This document shows positions 47,611 through 58,393 of a DNA stretch of 64,000 bases, piece after piece. Both the position numbers and the translations under genes were made by a program. Source of the DNA: Allium sativum (Eukaryota; Streptophyta; Magnoliopsida; Asparagales; Amaryllidaceae); NCBI GenBank assembly GCA_030737875.1, contig CM060910.1, positions 67,154,501-67,218,500 on the forward strand, written 5' to 3'. The first letter of the stretch is position 1, and each line of letters begins with the position of its first letter. Below the pieces are notes generated by a model. That model did not search any database. It was not told the origin of the DNA and saw nothing but the letters and a program-made list of their open reading frames with translations.

Positions 47611-48006
47611 TATTAGAAAGGATATTGATTTCTAAAATGTTTTGGGTCATAGTAAGGTAAAAACCATCCGTGTTTATGTGTGGACTGATCTTACTATTAT
47701 CCTTTCTTTCAAAATGATTTTCTAAAGTTAAAAAAGTTGTTTGCCTTATGAATTTACCACTGAAAGTATTCCAGACTGATCCGGGTGAATTTTGCTTTGC
47801 TTCAAATGTGCTCGGGTCAGACCGAGTATATTTCCAGGTTATATTGAGTTCTAGGGAAGGAGTTGAAGTCGAGACGTATTCCATATACTTACCGGTACTA
47901 GTTTATTTCCGCTGTGTGTTATATTGATTTGTATGTATACTCCGATGTTGTAACCATATATATAATTTTTTTGTATAAAGCAATTGATATTATATTTTAT
48001 TCGTTC

Positions 48007-48015
48007 CGCTGTGAG
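48007..48015 (+). promoter_or_regulatory. CGCTGTGAG box, E6 5' LTR
   Basis: TTATTCGTTCCGCTGTGAG follows an AT-rich run with ATTATATTTTATT and lies about 157 bp before the LTR end if E8 is excluded. It is the same box as in E4, E5 and E7. Confidence 0.5.
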
Positions 48016-48304
48016 TTTCTGATGTTCTTCTTATTCTTCTATTCTAATATTTCTTTCTTTCTTTTCTCACCCTCCAATTTCTTCCCATTAATATAACACC
48101 CCGTGAATTCTATAACGTTAAGCTTCACAAATTAGAGTAAAATTAATTATAAATGATGGAATCAAGGGAAATGGGTTACGCCATTGCGTTCGTCTCGAAA
48201 TTATGCTTGAGATAGAGTCCAAGTTTGTGTAAAACGGATACCGTATGAAGAAGATATGGACGAACGAAGTTGGGCAGAAAAACCAGAAAACGGGTCAGAA
48301 TGCA

Positions 48305-48405
48305 CTGGCGCACTTGGGAAGTGCGCCAGAACAAAGTTGAACTGGCGCACTTGGGAAGTGCGCCAGTACATTTTTAGCCTGGCGCACCTGTCAAGTGCGC
48401 CCAGG
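48305..48405 (+). repeat. Three GGCGCACTT hairpins in E8 5' LTR
   Basis: CTGGCGCACTT-GGG-AAGTGCGCCAG (48305-48329) is an 11 bp stem with a 3-base loop. A 12 bp version follows at 48341-48367 and a looser one at about 48379-48405. The 3' LTR has them at 56573-56597, about 56610-56634 and about 56648-56673. Confidence 0.85.
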
Positions 48406-49937
48406 TCAGAATGACCTGCTGGTCAGGTCCTGGATGGCCTGGTCAGGGTCTGGTCGAATTCTGATGCTTGGCTGAGTCACTAGGGCTTACGTGTCACCTC
48501 TTGATTGGCTCTTTGAACTTTGTATGGTCTAGATTCCTCCTATCTTCATCTGACGGCTCAAAACAATTTAAAATTTTATAAATAAAACTCAAGTCTAACC
48601 CTAAATTCACACAAATAATAGAATACAAAAGCCGTCATGCTGCTGGAGAGGAACTAGGAATGGCCGTCAATTAGAAAGCCTAGAGACAAGCCAACACTAA
48701 AGCCTAAGAGACGAATCAAATTAAAGTTTAATCAAATCAATCAAACACAAAGTTAGTCTACCCAAAGGAGCGCATCTCAGTTTCAAAATTCAGAATCCAG
48801 AATTCAAGATTCTGCATTCGTTGTAAGTATAGTGACCTTTCAGAATATGAATAAAAACTATGATGTGATTCGATGTAAATGAAAATAGAATCGTGTTGTT
48901 ATATCGTATAAATTTTGTGTATTGTAATGGTTCTATCATGACTTGTGTATTGGTGTTTGTGGCATAAATTGATTGATGCAAGCCTATTGAACAATTGTAT
49001 ATGAAATGGCACTTGCAAGTTTGTGGCAAAAACTAGAAATTGATCCCTTCTGTATATGTCGATGGCATGGACTATGTATATTCCTTTAGTCTAAATTAGA
49101 ATTTATGTAAACATGTTATAGACCTTTTATGCCTACATGACCCAAAACCTATGATATCATTCTTACGTTTATTGGCAAGTATAATTAGATCTATGTTTGC
49201 AAGTATAATGGATCTATGTTTCATAAACTATGCAAGTTCATGTTTATTTGCAAAATATAATTGGTTCTATGTCAAACATCGTTTGGGTTCCATAAACTAT
49301 GCAAGTTCATGTTGAAATAGGCTATATGATTAGATGTAAAAATTGTACATTTTGATGAATATATAACATGCTAGTTTTGTGGTCGATATTATGCCAAATT
49401 AAACATGTTTAAACACAAGTTTGTATTTGCCTAAACTATGCCATTTCATATGTCCCCTACTTAGTCATACTTTGATTTGAATGCAAGTTCACATGACCCA
49501 AGTTATATGTTAGTTGAATCGCCAAATTGCAAGTTCATACCTATGACGTTCATATTGATTATGCCAAAAATGCCAAGTTTACACCTATGTCACGTTTACG
49601 TTTATGAAATCCCTTATGCCTATTTGTGTGCGCTAAATTAGGCTAAGTTTTTAGCCTAGTATTATATGTTAAAAACTATGCAAACGAAGATTAGGCTAAG
49701 ATTGTTAGCCTAATGTTCAAACGGGGTAACGTTGGGAATATTTGAAAACGTGACATAAAAATATATGAAATTGGCATGTTTGTCACATGCCGAAATTGGT
49801 GGCATTTAAATGGTATAAATTCATATACCAAAAATGTTAAACTTGGAATGTGGGCCATAATATTTAATTGTTGACAAATTTACATATATTCAGTAATAAA
49901 GACAAATATGTAAATTTAGAATACACGATATGCTTAA

Positions 49938-50026
49938 CCCGAGGTTGGATTGAGTTGTGATGTAAACCTGCCCGGACCCGCCCGGCCGTCCAGTAGTCAC
50001 AACAATACCTATCCAATGTGGGTGGT
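49938..50026 (+). other. Covarying hairpin module, E8 5' LTR copy 1
   Basis: The inner stem GTTGTGA (49954-49960) pairs with TCACAAC (49997-50003). The outer stem TTGGAT (49945-49950) pairs with ATCCAA (50011-50016). The loop has CCCGGACCCGCCCGGCCGTC. Both stems differ from E1 and E5 yet pair perfectly. Confidence 0.8.
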
Positions 50027-50048
50027 TAAGCATTGAGCCCAATAAGGA

Positions 50049-50136
50049 CCCGAGGTTAGACTGAGCTACGGTGTAAACCTGCCCGGAACCGACCGGCACA
50101 TCCAGTAACCGTAGCAATACCTGTCTAATGTGAGTG
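50049..50136 (+). other. Covarying hairpin module, E8 5' LTR copy 2
   Basis: The inner stem GCTACGGT (50065-50072) pairs with ACCGTAGC (50108-50115). The outer stem TTAGAC (50056-50061) pairs with GTCTAA (50123-50128). The loop has CCCGGAACCGACCGGCACAT. A copy with a few changes is at about 57107-57193 in the 3' LTR. Confidence 0.8.
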
Positions 50137-51251
50137 GTCTGGTGCTCCTAAGAGGCTAAGGACAGATGGTAGGGTTAAATCAATTATAACACTTAAACCA
50201 AATTCAACATGTTAACAAGAATTGATGGGTGGGGTTAGGTAAATACACAAACTTAGCCACTTAACATGTTTGACTAGAAAATCCTGGTAACGAGGGACCC
50301 GTTTCAGCAGTAACCCTAAGTTAGGTATCAACGGTACCCTGAAACTAGGCAGGGTGGGGCACGATTACTGGGATGATTGTAAGCGGTCAAACGACGGCGG
50401 TGGGTGCACAGTGCAGGTCTAACAGGGTGCGGGCGTGCAAACACTCCGGAGTAGACAACCAGGGCACTGGGGACACCAGTAGTATAACCTATGCCTTCTA
50501 GGATTTGTGTCGGGCCGCCACCATGGGTCTTGATACACCCCATAGTTGGACCAGCATAGGTATCTATAATTCTTGGGGGCCGTATGACACATGTTAACGC
50601 GAGTAGGAGCCGATCTTTTAACAAGAATGGGGATCACTTCACCCTCACCATAGGGTGCCAGTTAGAATAAATTCCAGTAGGTGCAGAGATATAGTATGGG
50701 TGTGACAGTACATTCGACACTTCCTTAGCTTGTGACACTTTCCTATTTTTAGTTTATGTCTATTATACCCTTTTCTTATTCACATACTGAAGAGTTACTA
50801 GATTTACTCAGGCTTTATGTCTGACCCTATTTTCTTTTCGTCTTCTTTTCTTTCGTTTTCCCGCCCCTAGGTCCATAGGGAGGAAACAGCTCAACTCAGT
50901 CAGACTCTTTACAAGCACCAAGAACGTAGATGTATGATTTGGATCTTTCTTGCTCGGATAATGGCCTTGGATATCACTATGGGGATTTTTGTCACTTTAT
51001 TTATGTTTTCATACTTCTTTAATAATCAAGGCAGTTATGAGGTTGTAATGTTGGAAGTATTTTGAGACAATTATGGAAATCTTTTGTTTGATACACGTAT
51101 TGATGAAATTAAAGTTTGTTTGGTTTCCGTTGTTTAAAATATGTGTATTTATATCTGCCTTGAGTTTATCTGTGGCTTTTACTTATAAACCTCCACCAAA
51201 GCTAAGGCATTCCCTTTGTGAGTGACCTTAATGGAGGTGGGGTGTTTCACT

Positions 51252-51263
51252 TGGTATCAGAGC
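51252..51263 (+). other. E8 primer-binding site (initiator tRNA-Met)
   Basis: TGGTATCAGAGC lies two bases after the LTR end and matches the initiator tRNA-Met 3' end. The untranslated leader 51264-51435 follows. Confidence 0.95.
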
Positions 51264-51435
51264 ACAGGTTTACCAGACAAGATAAAAGTTTTTGAAAATT
51301 GTTTTCAAAAAGAAAGTTTAAAGAAGCATTTAGAAAAAGTGTTATATTTATAAAAAAGACAAAAATCCCCCAAAGCCATGTGCCCTATCTATCCCTCTCT
51401 ATTCTTCATTTTGAATTTTTCCTTTCTGTTTCAGC

Positions 51436-52321
51436 ATGTCTGGAGACCTTAACCTTCCAGAAGGAGTGCCGATTCCCGACTGGTTTAGGAGGTACTTAGA
51501 AGCAAGGGCCAATGGCGCGGGCCCAGCAGACATCCCTCCTCCAGTGGCCGCGGTTCCTCCTCCACCTCCGCCCCCTCGTGGATATGCCTTCGCAAAAACA
51601 TGTAGAGACTTCAAGGCTATGGGTGGAAAAGACTTTTATGGGACAAAATCTTTTGTTGAAGCAAGAAACTGGTTAAAGGAGACTGAGGATTTGTTTGTCA
51701 TCTTTGGAGTGGATGACAGGCAAAAGATACAACTTGCGGTGTGGTTACTTAAGGATGAAGCTTCCTATTGGTGGGAAGTTACCAATGCTCAGAGGGTGGT
51801 GGAAATATGGGAAGACTTCAGGACAAGGTTTGAGATGAAATTCCTCTCCCAAGCTAAAAGAAGCCTGCAAATGGAAAAGTTTCTAACTCTGAAACAGGGA
51901 AGCATGACGATCACGGAATATGTTAATCGGTTTAATCAGTTGGCCAGATTTAGGCTAGACTTAGTAAACACCCAACACAAGAAGGCACTTCACTTCGTCA
52001 AGGGTTTGAATGAGCCTCTACACAGCCTTTCCATGACCCATGTATCCACTAGAGCGACTTATGAAAGCCTGGTGGACATGGCGTTGCTACACGAGGAAGA
52101 CCACGGCAAGAAAGAAACTAAGGGGGAAGAGAAGAAAGAAGGTCTACAAGCAAAGAAAACAGACTTCAAGAAAGGAGGGAAGAACAATAAGCCCCGTGAG
52201 AAGAGAAGGTGCAATTTCTGTGGCATTGTGGGGCCATATATCAAAAGACTGCCGGAAAAGGAAGGCGAAGATGGGTGGTTGCTTCCATTGTGGAGAGACT
52301 GGGAACCAAGCTAAGGACTGC
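51436..52321 (+). pseudogene. E8 gag, one frameshift
   Basis: It starts at ATG 51436 (MSGDLNLPEGVPIPDWFRRY), the first ATG in good position after the leader. A proline-rich stretch (about residues 35-52) precedes a capsid-like region with ARNWLKETEDLFVIF and EASYWWEV. A lysine-rich segment leads to two zinc knuckles. The first (CNFCGIVG..., 52210-52252) is split by one extra base near 52234, moving the rest to another frame. The second (CFHCGETGNQAKDC, 52280-52321) has Asn where the family has zinc-binding His. Gag would form the particle and package the RNA. Confidence 0.94.
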
Positions 52322-52870
52322 CCAAAGAAGAAAGGACAGGGACAGAAAACCGGATCCACTTCATGGGGTCAGGTTCATGCGCTAGTGGCATCTCAGCAGG
52401 AACGAGGTAGTAATATTTCTGTAGAAAGTGTAGTCTATCTTTATGATCATCCAGTTCGTACACTTTTTGACTCTGGCGCATCACACTCTTTTATTTCATC
52501 TGCCTTAGTAGAATCTCTGCATCTAGACACTAGTATAGTAGAAGATCCCTTAGTAGTTTCAAATCCAATTGGGGGCTCCGCTTACTTGTCAATGGTTTGT
52601 TTGGGTTTGAAAATCTCTATTCCCAGCGTTGAGTTTAGTTGTAGTGCCTTTGTTTTGGGCTTCTCGGGATATGGTTTGATCTTAGGCATGGACTGCTTAT
52701 CCAGTAATAGTGCCATTCTTGACTGTGAGAAAAGAGTAGTCAGACTCTTAACACGGCTTGGTAACACTCTAGAAATCTCTTGTAATCCCTTGAATGTTGT
52801 TATGCTTAGTTATCTAGAGTCGCTTGATGCTTCTGATGAGAATTTGCAATCAGTTAGAGTAGTCCGGGAA
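52322..52870 (+). pseudogene. E8 aspartic protease
   Basis: LFDSGASHSFISSALVES carries the D-S-G active site at about 52463-52480. It follows the zinc knuckles in the shifted frame without a stop, so gag and pol were one reading frame before the frameshift. The enzyme would process the polyprotein. Confidence 0.88.
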
Positions 52871-54200
52871 TATCCGGATGTCTTTGAGGAAGTGAAAGGC
52901 TTACCTCCGAGGCGGGAAATAGACTTCCGCATATATCTTGTGGATAACGCAAAGCCTGTAGCTTTACCTGTCAGACACATGGCTCCAAGGGAGAGAAAGG
53001 AGCTCAGTAAGCAGGTTAAAGAACTTCTCGAAAAGGGGTTCATTAGACGGAGCATTTCGTAATGGGGTGCTCCAGTGGTGTTCGCAACCAAAGCAGACGG
53101 TTCACTTCGCCTTTGCGTCGACTATAGGGAGTTAAACAAATTGACCAAAAAAAATAGGCACCCTCTTCCCCGAATCGACGATTTGTTTGATCAGCTTGTA
53201 GGTGCGACGGTCTTCTCCCAACTTGATCTGGCAACTGGGTTCCATCAGCTAAGAGTAGCTGAAGATAGCATTGATAAGACAACGTTCAGAACCCCAGACG
53301 GTTTCTTCGAGTGGCTTGTCATGCCTTTCGGCTTGACAAACGCACCCGCTTATTTCGTAGACCTAATGAGCAGGGTGTTCAGAGAATTCCTCAACAAATT
53401 TGTGGTTGTCTTCGTAGATGATATCTTAATCTTCTCAAAGAGTGAGGAAGAACATGCTCATCATCTGAAAGAAATCATGGATACTCTCCGTGCATATCAA
53501 CTAAAAGCCAAATTCTCCAAGTGTCACTTCTGGAGAAAAGAAGTAAGGTTTCTTGGGCATATAGTATCCAAAGAAGGGTTGGCTGTGGACCCCGCGAAAG
53601 TGGTGGCAGTGCAAGATTGGAAGACACCAAGAAATGCAACCGAAGTTCGAAGCTTTCTTGGGCTAGCCGGTTTTTACCGAAAGTTTATTAGGGATTTTGC
53701 GAAAATCCCAGCCCCACTCACAAGGCTAACAAAGAAGAATCTGGCGTTCACTTGGGATTTGGACTGCGAGTTTTCTTTCCAACGATTAAAAAGGACTCTT
53801 ACAACAACCCCAGTTCTAACTCTGCCTGACGGAAGCAAAATGTTCACAGTATACACGGATGCATGTGGAACGGGACTAGGTGCTGTTCTAATGCAAGAAG
53901 GAAGGGTAGTAACTTATGGCGGAAGACAATTGAAGGTTCATGAAAAGAATTACCCAACCCACGATCTTGAGTTGGCCGCCATCGTCTTTGCACTTAAGTC
54001 TTGGCGCCATTATCTCCTAGGTGAGAAGTTTGAATTATACACGGACCATAAATCGTTGAAATATCTCTTCTCCCAGAAGGATCTTAACTTGAGGCAGCAA
54101 AGATGGATGGAGTTTCTTGCCTCGTATGATTTTGAAATTTCCTATACTCCCAGAAAAGGCAACGTGGTAGCAGACGCGTTGAGCCGAAAGAAACTGACCC
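52871..54200 (+). pseudogene. E8 reverse transcriptase and RNase H, one stop
   Basis: RT motifs are [23 protein letters not shown], the catalytic FVDDIL (about 53411-53428), [11 protein letters not shown] and [12 protein letters not shown]. RNase H has [17 protein letters not shown] (about 53846-53896), [17 protein letters not shown] and [14 protein letters not shown] at 53060-53062 interrupts RT directly before [10 protein letters not shown], at a position that is Glu in E4. The remainder of RT and RNase H is open and has all expected motifs. Confidence 0.95.
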
Positions 54201-55600
54201 TAAGCCCTCTCTTTGTGGAAAGGAAAAACTTGGAATATATAGCCAGTTTTAACTTTTGGCCCTCCTCGGATTTTGTACCGGGTTTGTTAGCATCTCTCGA
54301 AGTACGCCCTACTCTCTTAGACTCAATAGGGGCTGCACAACGTGAAGACCCTCAGCTTGTTGATGTGATTGATAAACTCATTAGGGGTGAGACTTCTAGT
54401 TACCTCAGTAGATACGCCATCGATGATAAGGGTTGGTTGAGACGAGATGGAAGATTATGCGTCCCACAAGCAAGGGAGTCGACAAAGAAGGTTCTCGAGG
54501 AAGCGCATCATTCCAAGATGACTATATACCCTGGCGGTGATAAGATGTCCAAGGATATAAAAAGGACTTTCTTTTGGAGCGGCATGAAGCAAGACGTGGC
54601 AGATTTCGTTTCTAAGTGCATGACCTGCCAATGGGTCAAGGAGAAACAAAAGAAGCCTGGAGGACTACTTCATCCTCTAGAGGTCCCACAGTGGAAGTGG
54701 GATAGCATTTCAATGGACTTCATTGATGGACTGCCTAGGTCGAGAAGAGGCAACACTAGCATTTGGGTAATAGTGGATAGGCTTACTAAGAGCGTCCACT
54801 TTATACCTATCAAAAGTTGAAGGACTGCCTCATCTCTAGCATCTCTTTATCTCAAGGAAATAGTTCGACTCCATGGGATACCCTCCAACATTGTTAGTGA
54901 CCGAGACCCTATCTTCACGAGTGAGTTTTGGCTGAGTCTGCAAGAAACTGTAGGCACACAGTTATGTTTGAGCACGGCCTATCACCCCCAAACAGATGGC
55001 CAGACGGAAAGGGTGAATAGAGTTTTAGGGGATCTTTTAAGGCTTTGCGTTCTTGACTTTGGAGGGACGTGGGAGGATCACCTTCCTTTAGTGGAATTTG
55101 CCTACAACAACAGCTACCAAGCTACCATCGGCATGGCACCCTTCGAAGCCTTGTATGGAAGACCGTGCAAATCACGAACTTGTTGGTGGGAGTCTACAGA
55201 TAAGCTTATACTTGGGCCAGACATGATTCAAGAAACTTCAGAGAAAGTGGACTTGATACGTAGGAGAATGAGGACAGCCCAAGACAGACAGAAATCCTAC
55301 GTCGACAAAAGAAGGACTGACCTTGAGTTTGAAGTTGGGGACAGGGTTTTCCTTAAGGTATCACCTTTAAGGAACGTCGTTCACTTTGGATCCGCAGGAA
55401 AGCTAGCACCAAGATTTGTAGGACCGTTCCCTATCATCAAGAAGATTGGGAAAATGGCTTATAGAGTAGTTCTGCCTGAAAGATGGCCAGAATTCACAAC
55501 GTCTTTCACGTTTCTCATCTCCGGAAATGTCTACATGAATCAGCGGAAGTGGTGGAGCCAAGCATTCTAGAAGAAGCCGAAGTGGAACGTGAAGCAACTG
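54201..55600 (+). pseudogene. E8 integrase, one stop and one frameshift
   Basis: In the zinc domain the sequence is [11 protein letters not shown] ... CMTCQWVK, so the second His ligand is Tyr here whereas E4 has HPGG. Core motifs are [15 protein letters not shown] and QTERVNR, supplying D, D and E. A TGA at 54818-54820 interrupts just before the second catalytic segment. The C-terminal part has GKLAPRFVGPFPI. A one-base loss near 55481-55483 shifts the frame before HNVFHVSHLRK. Integrase would insert the cDNA with a 5 bp target duplication, matching the TSD. Confidence 0.94.
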
Positions 55601-55785
55601 TGAGGAGAGTTCCAACTCGAATCGTAGGAACTGAAATCAAAAAGCTACACAACCGCGAAGTGAAGCTCGTTAAGGTTCAGTGGAGCGACGCCGAGGAAGA
55701 CGCGACTTGGGAAACTGAGGATAGAATACGCGCTGCCTACCCTCTTCTTTTTGAGGGTACATCTTTAACCTCTCATTTGTCTTAA
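55601..55785 (+). pseudogene. E8 chromodomain
   Basis: Frame 55483-55785 ends the polyprotein with RIVGTEIKKLHNREVKLVKV followed by TWETEDRIRAAYPLLF, an intact-looking chromodomain closely related to that of E4. It is out of frame with the rest of integrase because of the base lost near 55482. Confidence 0.88.
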
Positions 55786-56347
55786 GTTGTGCTTGTATCT
55801 ATCTTTTTAGGTATATCTCCTCGTTATTATCCTTTATCCTTAGGTAGAAACCCCTTTGGATGTAAACATGTATTTGAACCATGTTATGGTTGATGGCTGC
55901 AAGTGGTTGCAAGTGGTTGCTAGTGGTTGCTCGTGGATGCATATACACACACAACCTAGGTCTTAGATCGGCTCAATCACTTCATACTGCATATGCATAT
56001 ATGTGATCTTATTTGTATATGGATGAAAACTTGATATGCTGTCATATGGCCGTCGCATTTGTATGAATAGTTGTGCACTCATGTAGAATTATGAGTAGGA
56101 AAATTTTGCATACATAATGGATTCATGACACTTACATGATTCGCATTAAGGAGGTCAACTGAATCGGTAGACCGCCTGATTTCTGCATTAGATAAGGACA
56201 AGTACACACATTATGCATATGATCGTGAAGCATTAGAAGTCTTTTAAGGACAGTGGATGCCTGTGTTTGTTGGTTGAGTAGATGGACTGATGGATGGTAG
56301 GATATACATTCTTCCTAACTCGAAGATTTCGAGGACGAAATCCTTTT
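55786..56347 (+). other. E8 3' untranslated internal region
   Basis: Non-coding, with short GTGGTTGC direct repeats at about 55897-55935. It is nearly identical to 1-377, the E1 tail, from about 55970 on. No additional reading frame is supported. Confidence 0.8.
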
Positions 56348-56359
56348 AAGGGGGGAGAA
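56348..56359 (+). other. E8 polypurine tract
   Basis: AAGGGGGGAGAA directly precedes the 3' LTR start TGTAACACC at 56360. Confidence 0.92.
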
Positions 56360-58305
56360 TGTAACACCCCGTGAATTCTATAACGTTAAGCTTCACAAAT
56401 TAGAGTAAAATTAATTATAAATGATGGAATCAAGGGAAATGGGTTACGCCATTGTGTTCGTCTCGAAATTCTACTTGAGATAGAGTCCAAGTTTGTGTAA
56501 AACGGATATCGTATAAAGAAGATATGGACGACCAAAGTTGGGCAGAAAAACCAGAAAACAGGTTAGAATGCACTGGCGCACTTGGGAAGTGCGCCAGAAT
56601 AAAGTTAAACTGGCGCACTAGGGAAGTGCGCCAGTACATTTTTAGCCTAGCGCACCTGCCAAGTGCGCCCAGGTCAGAATGACCTGCTGGTCAGGTCCTG
56701 GCTGGCCTGGTCAGGGTCTGGTCGAATTCTGATGCTTGGCTGAGTCACTAGGGCTTATGTGTCACCTCTTGATTGGCTCTTTGAACTTTGTATGGTCTAG
56801 ATTCCTTTTATCTTCATCTGACGGCTCAAAACAATTTAAAATTCTATAAATACAACTAAATTCTAACCCTAAATTCACACAAATAATAGAATACAAAAGC
56901 GGTCATGCTGCTGGAGAGGAACTAGGAATGGCCGTCAATTAGAAAGCCTAGAGACAAGCTAACACTAAAGCCTAAGTGACGAATCAAATTAAAGTTTAAT
57001 CAAATCAATCAAACGCATTGAGACAAGCCAACACCCGCCTAGCTGTCCAGTAGTTACAACAATACCTATCCAATGTGGGTGGTTAAGCATTGAGCCCAAT
57101 AAGGACCCGAGGTTAGACTGAGCTACGGTGTTAACCTTCCTGGAACAGACCGGCACATCCAATAACCGTAGTAATACCTGTCTAATGTGAGTGGTCTGGT
57201 GCTCCTAAGAGGCTAAGGATAGATGGTAGGGTTAAGTCAATTATAACACTTAACCAAATTCAACATGTTAACAAGAATTGATGGGTGAGGTTAGCTAAAT
57301 ACACAAACTTAACCACTTAACATGTTTGACTAGAAAATCCTGGTAACGAGGGACCCATTTCAGTAGTAACCCAAAGTTAGGTATCAACGGTACCCTGAAA
57401 CTAGGCAGGGTGGGGCACGATTACTGGGCTGATTGTAAGCGGTCAAACGACGGCGGTGGGTGCACAGTGCAGGTCTAACGGGGTGCGGGCGTGCACACAC
57501 TCCGGAGCAGACAACCAGGGCACTAGGGACACCAGTAGTATAACCTATGCCTTCTAGGATTTGTGTCGGGCCGCCACCATGGGTCTTGATACACCCCATG
57601 GTGGGACCAGCATAGGTATCTACAATTCTTGGGGGCCGTATGACACATGTTAACGCGAGTAGGAGCCGATCTTTTAACAAGAATGGGGATCACTTCACCC
57701 TCACCATAGGGTGCCAGTTAGAATAAATTCCAGTAGGTGCAGAGATATAGTATGGGTGTGACAGTACATTCGAGACTTCCTTAGCTTGTGACACTTTCCT
57801 ATTTTTAGTTTATGTCCATCATACCCTTTTCTTATTCACATACTGAAGAGTTACTAGATTTACTCAGGCTTTATGTCTGACCCTATTTTCTTTTCGTCTT
57901 CTTTTCTTTCGTTCCCCCCCCCTCAGGTCCACAGGGAGGAAACAACTCAACTCAGTCAGACTCTTTACAAGCACCAAGAACGTAGATGTATGATTTGGAT
58001 CTTTCTTGCTCAGATAATGGCTTTGGATATCACTATGGGGATTTTTGTCACTTTATTTATGTTTTCATGCTTCTTTAATAATCAAGGCAGTTATGAGGTT
58101 GTAATGTTGGAAGTATTCTGAGACAATTATGGAAATCTTTTGTTTGATACACGTATTGATGAAATAAAAGTTTGTTTGGTTTCCGCTGTTTAAAATATGT
58201 GTATTTATATCTGTCTTGAGTTTATCTGTGGCTTTTACTTATAAACCTCCACCAAAGTTAAGGCATTCCCTTTGTGAGTGACCTTAATGGAGGTGGGGTG
58301 TTTCA
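56360..58305 (+). repeat. E8 3' LTR with internal deletion (1946 bp)
   Basis: It matches the 5' LTR except that the stretch equivalent to about 48747-49975 is missing. At the junction (about 57014-57034) is a filler containing AGACAAGCCAACAC, identical to 48684-48697 of the 5' LTR. It keeps the intact TG start, the TATA-like TTCTATAAATAC (56842-56853) and AATAAA (58163-58168) followed by TTCCGCTGTTT (58181-58191). The first hairpin module has lost its left arm; the second survives at about 57107-57193. Confidence 0.94.
58163..58191 (+). promoter_or_regulatory. Candidate polyadenylation region, E8 3' LTR
   Basis: AATAAA is followed 12 bases later by TTCCGCTGTTT, about 115 bp before the LTR end. 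The 5' LTR has AATTAAA instead. E1 shows the same arrangement at 3838-3870. Confidence 0.5.
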
Positions 58306-58310
58306 ATTAA

Positions 58311-58391
58311 TGTTCCGGTATTTTCAGTGCTTGAATGTTGAAATGTTGTTTCTGTGTCGATTTTCGAGATCGAAAATCTCTGATTGTTATA
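58311..58391 (+). repeat. E6 5' LTR, part 3 (end)
   Basis: The LTR end resumes after E8's target duplication with TGTTCCGGTATTTTCAG and finishes TTGTTATA next to the PBS. E7's minus strand has a comparable GGAATTTCGGGACACTACA end. Confidence 0.8.
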
Positions 58392-58393
58392 GT

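Larger units (their letters stand above)
42476..48091 (+). repeat. E6 5' LTR, part 2
   Basis: This is the largest LTR piece, matching the 3' LTR from about 60118 to the window end (64000 corresponds to about 46219). It contains the GC-richer block (43195-43720), long AT-rich runs (44770-46560), the conserved core (47195-47610) and the CGCTGTGAG box (48007-48015). It ends at E8's target duplication ATTAA (48087-48091). Reading frames in it are short and not conserved with E7. Confidence 0.9.
48092..51249 (+). repeat. E8 5' LTR (3158 bp)
   Basis: It starts TATAACACCCCG (the 3' LTR has TGTAACACCCCG, so TG decayed to TA) and ends GGTGGGGTGTTTCA. It carries three GGCGCACTT hairpins (48305-48405), a TATA-like TTTTATAAATAAAAC (about 48575-48588), the covarying hairpin pair (49938-50140), the TCTGACCC box (50809-50828) and a TTCCGTTGTTT box near 51125. 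Short frames on its minus strand such as 50328-50624 recur in the 3' LTR only because the LTRs are copies. Confidence 0.95.
48092..58305 (+). mobile_element. E8: complete Ty3/gypsy chromovirus, plus strand
   Basis: It is flanked by the perfect duplication ATTAA (48087-48091 and 58306-58310) inside E6's LTR. The 5' LTR is 48092-51249, PBS 51252-51263, gag-pol 51436-55785, polypurine tract 56348-56359 and 3' LTR 56360-58305. Domain order is Gag, protease, RT, RNase H, integrase, chromodomain. Coding breaks are one frameshift in the first zinc knuckle, a TAA in RT, a TGA in integrase and one frameshift near the integrase end. The two LTRs differ by a deletion of about 1.23 kb in the 3' copy plus scattered transitions. 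Confidence 0.97.

Noticed and set aside
50328..50624. Open frame on the minus strand repeated at 57384-57680
   Set aside because: It is conserved only because the two E8 LTRs are copies of one another. Composition is erratic, no domain is visible, and it overlaps non-coding LTR blocks shared with E1.
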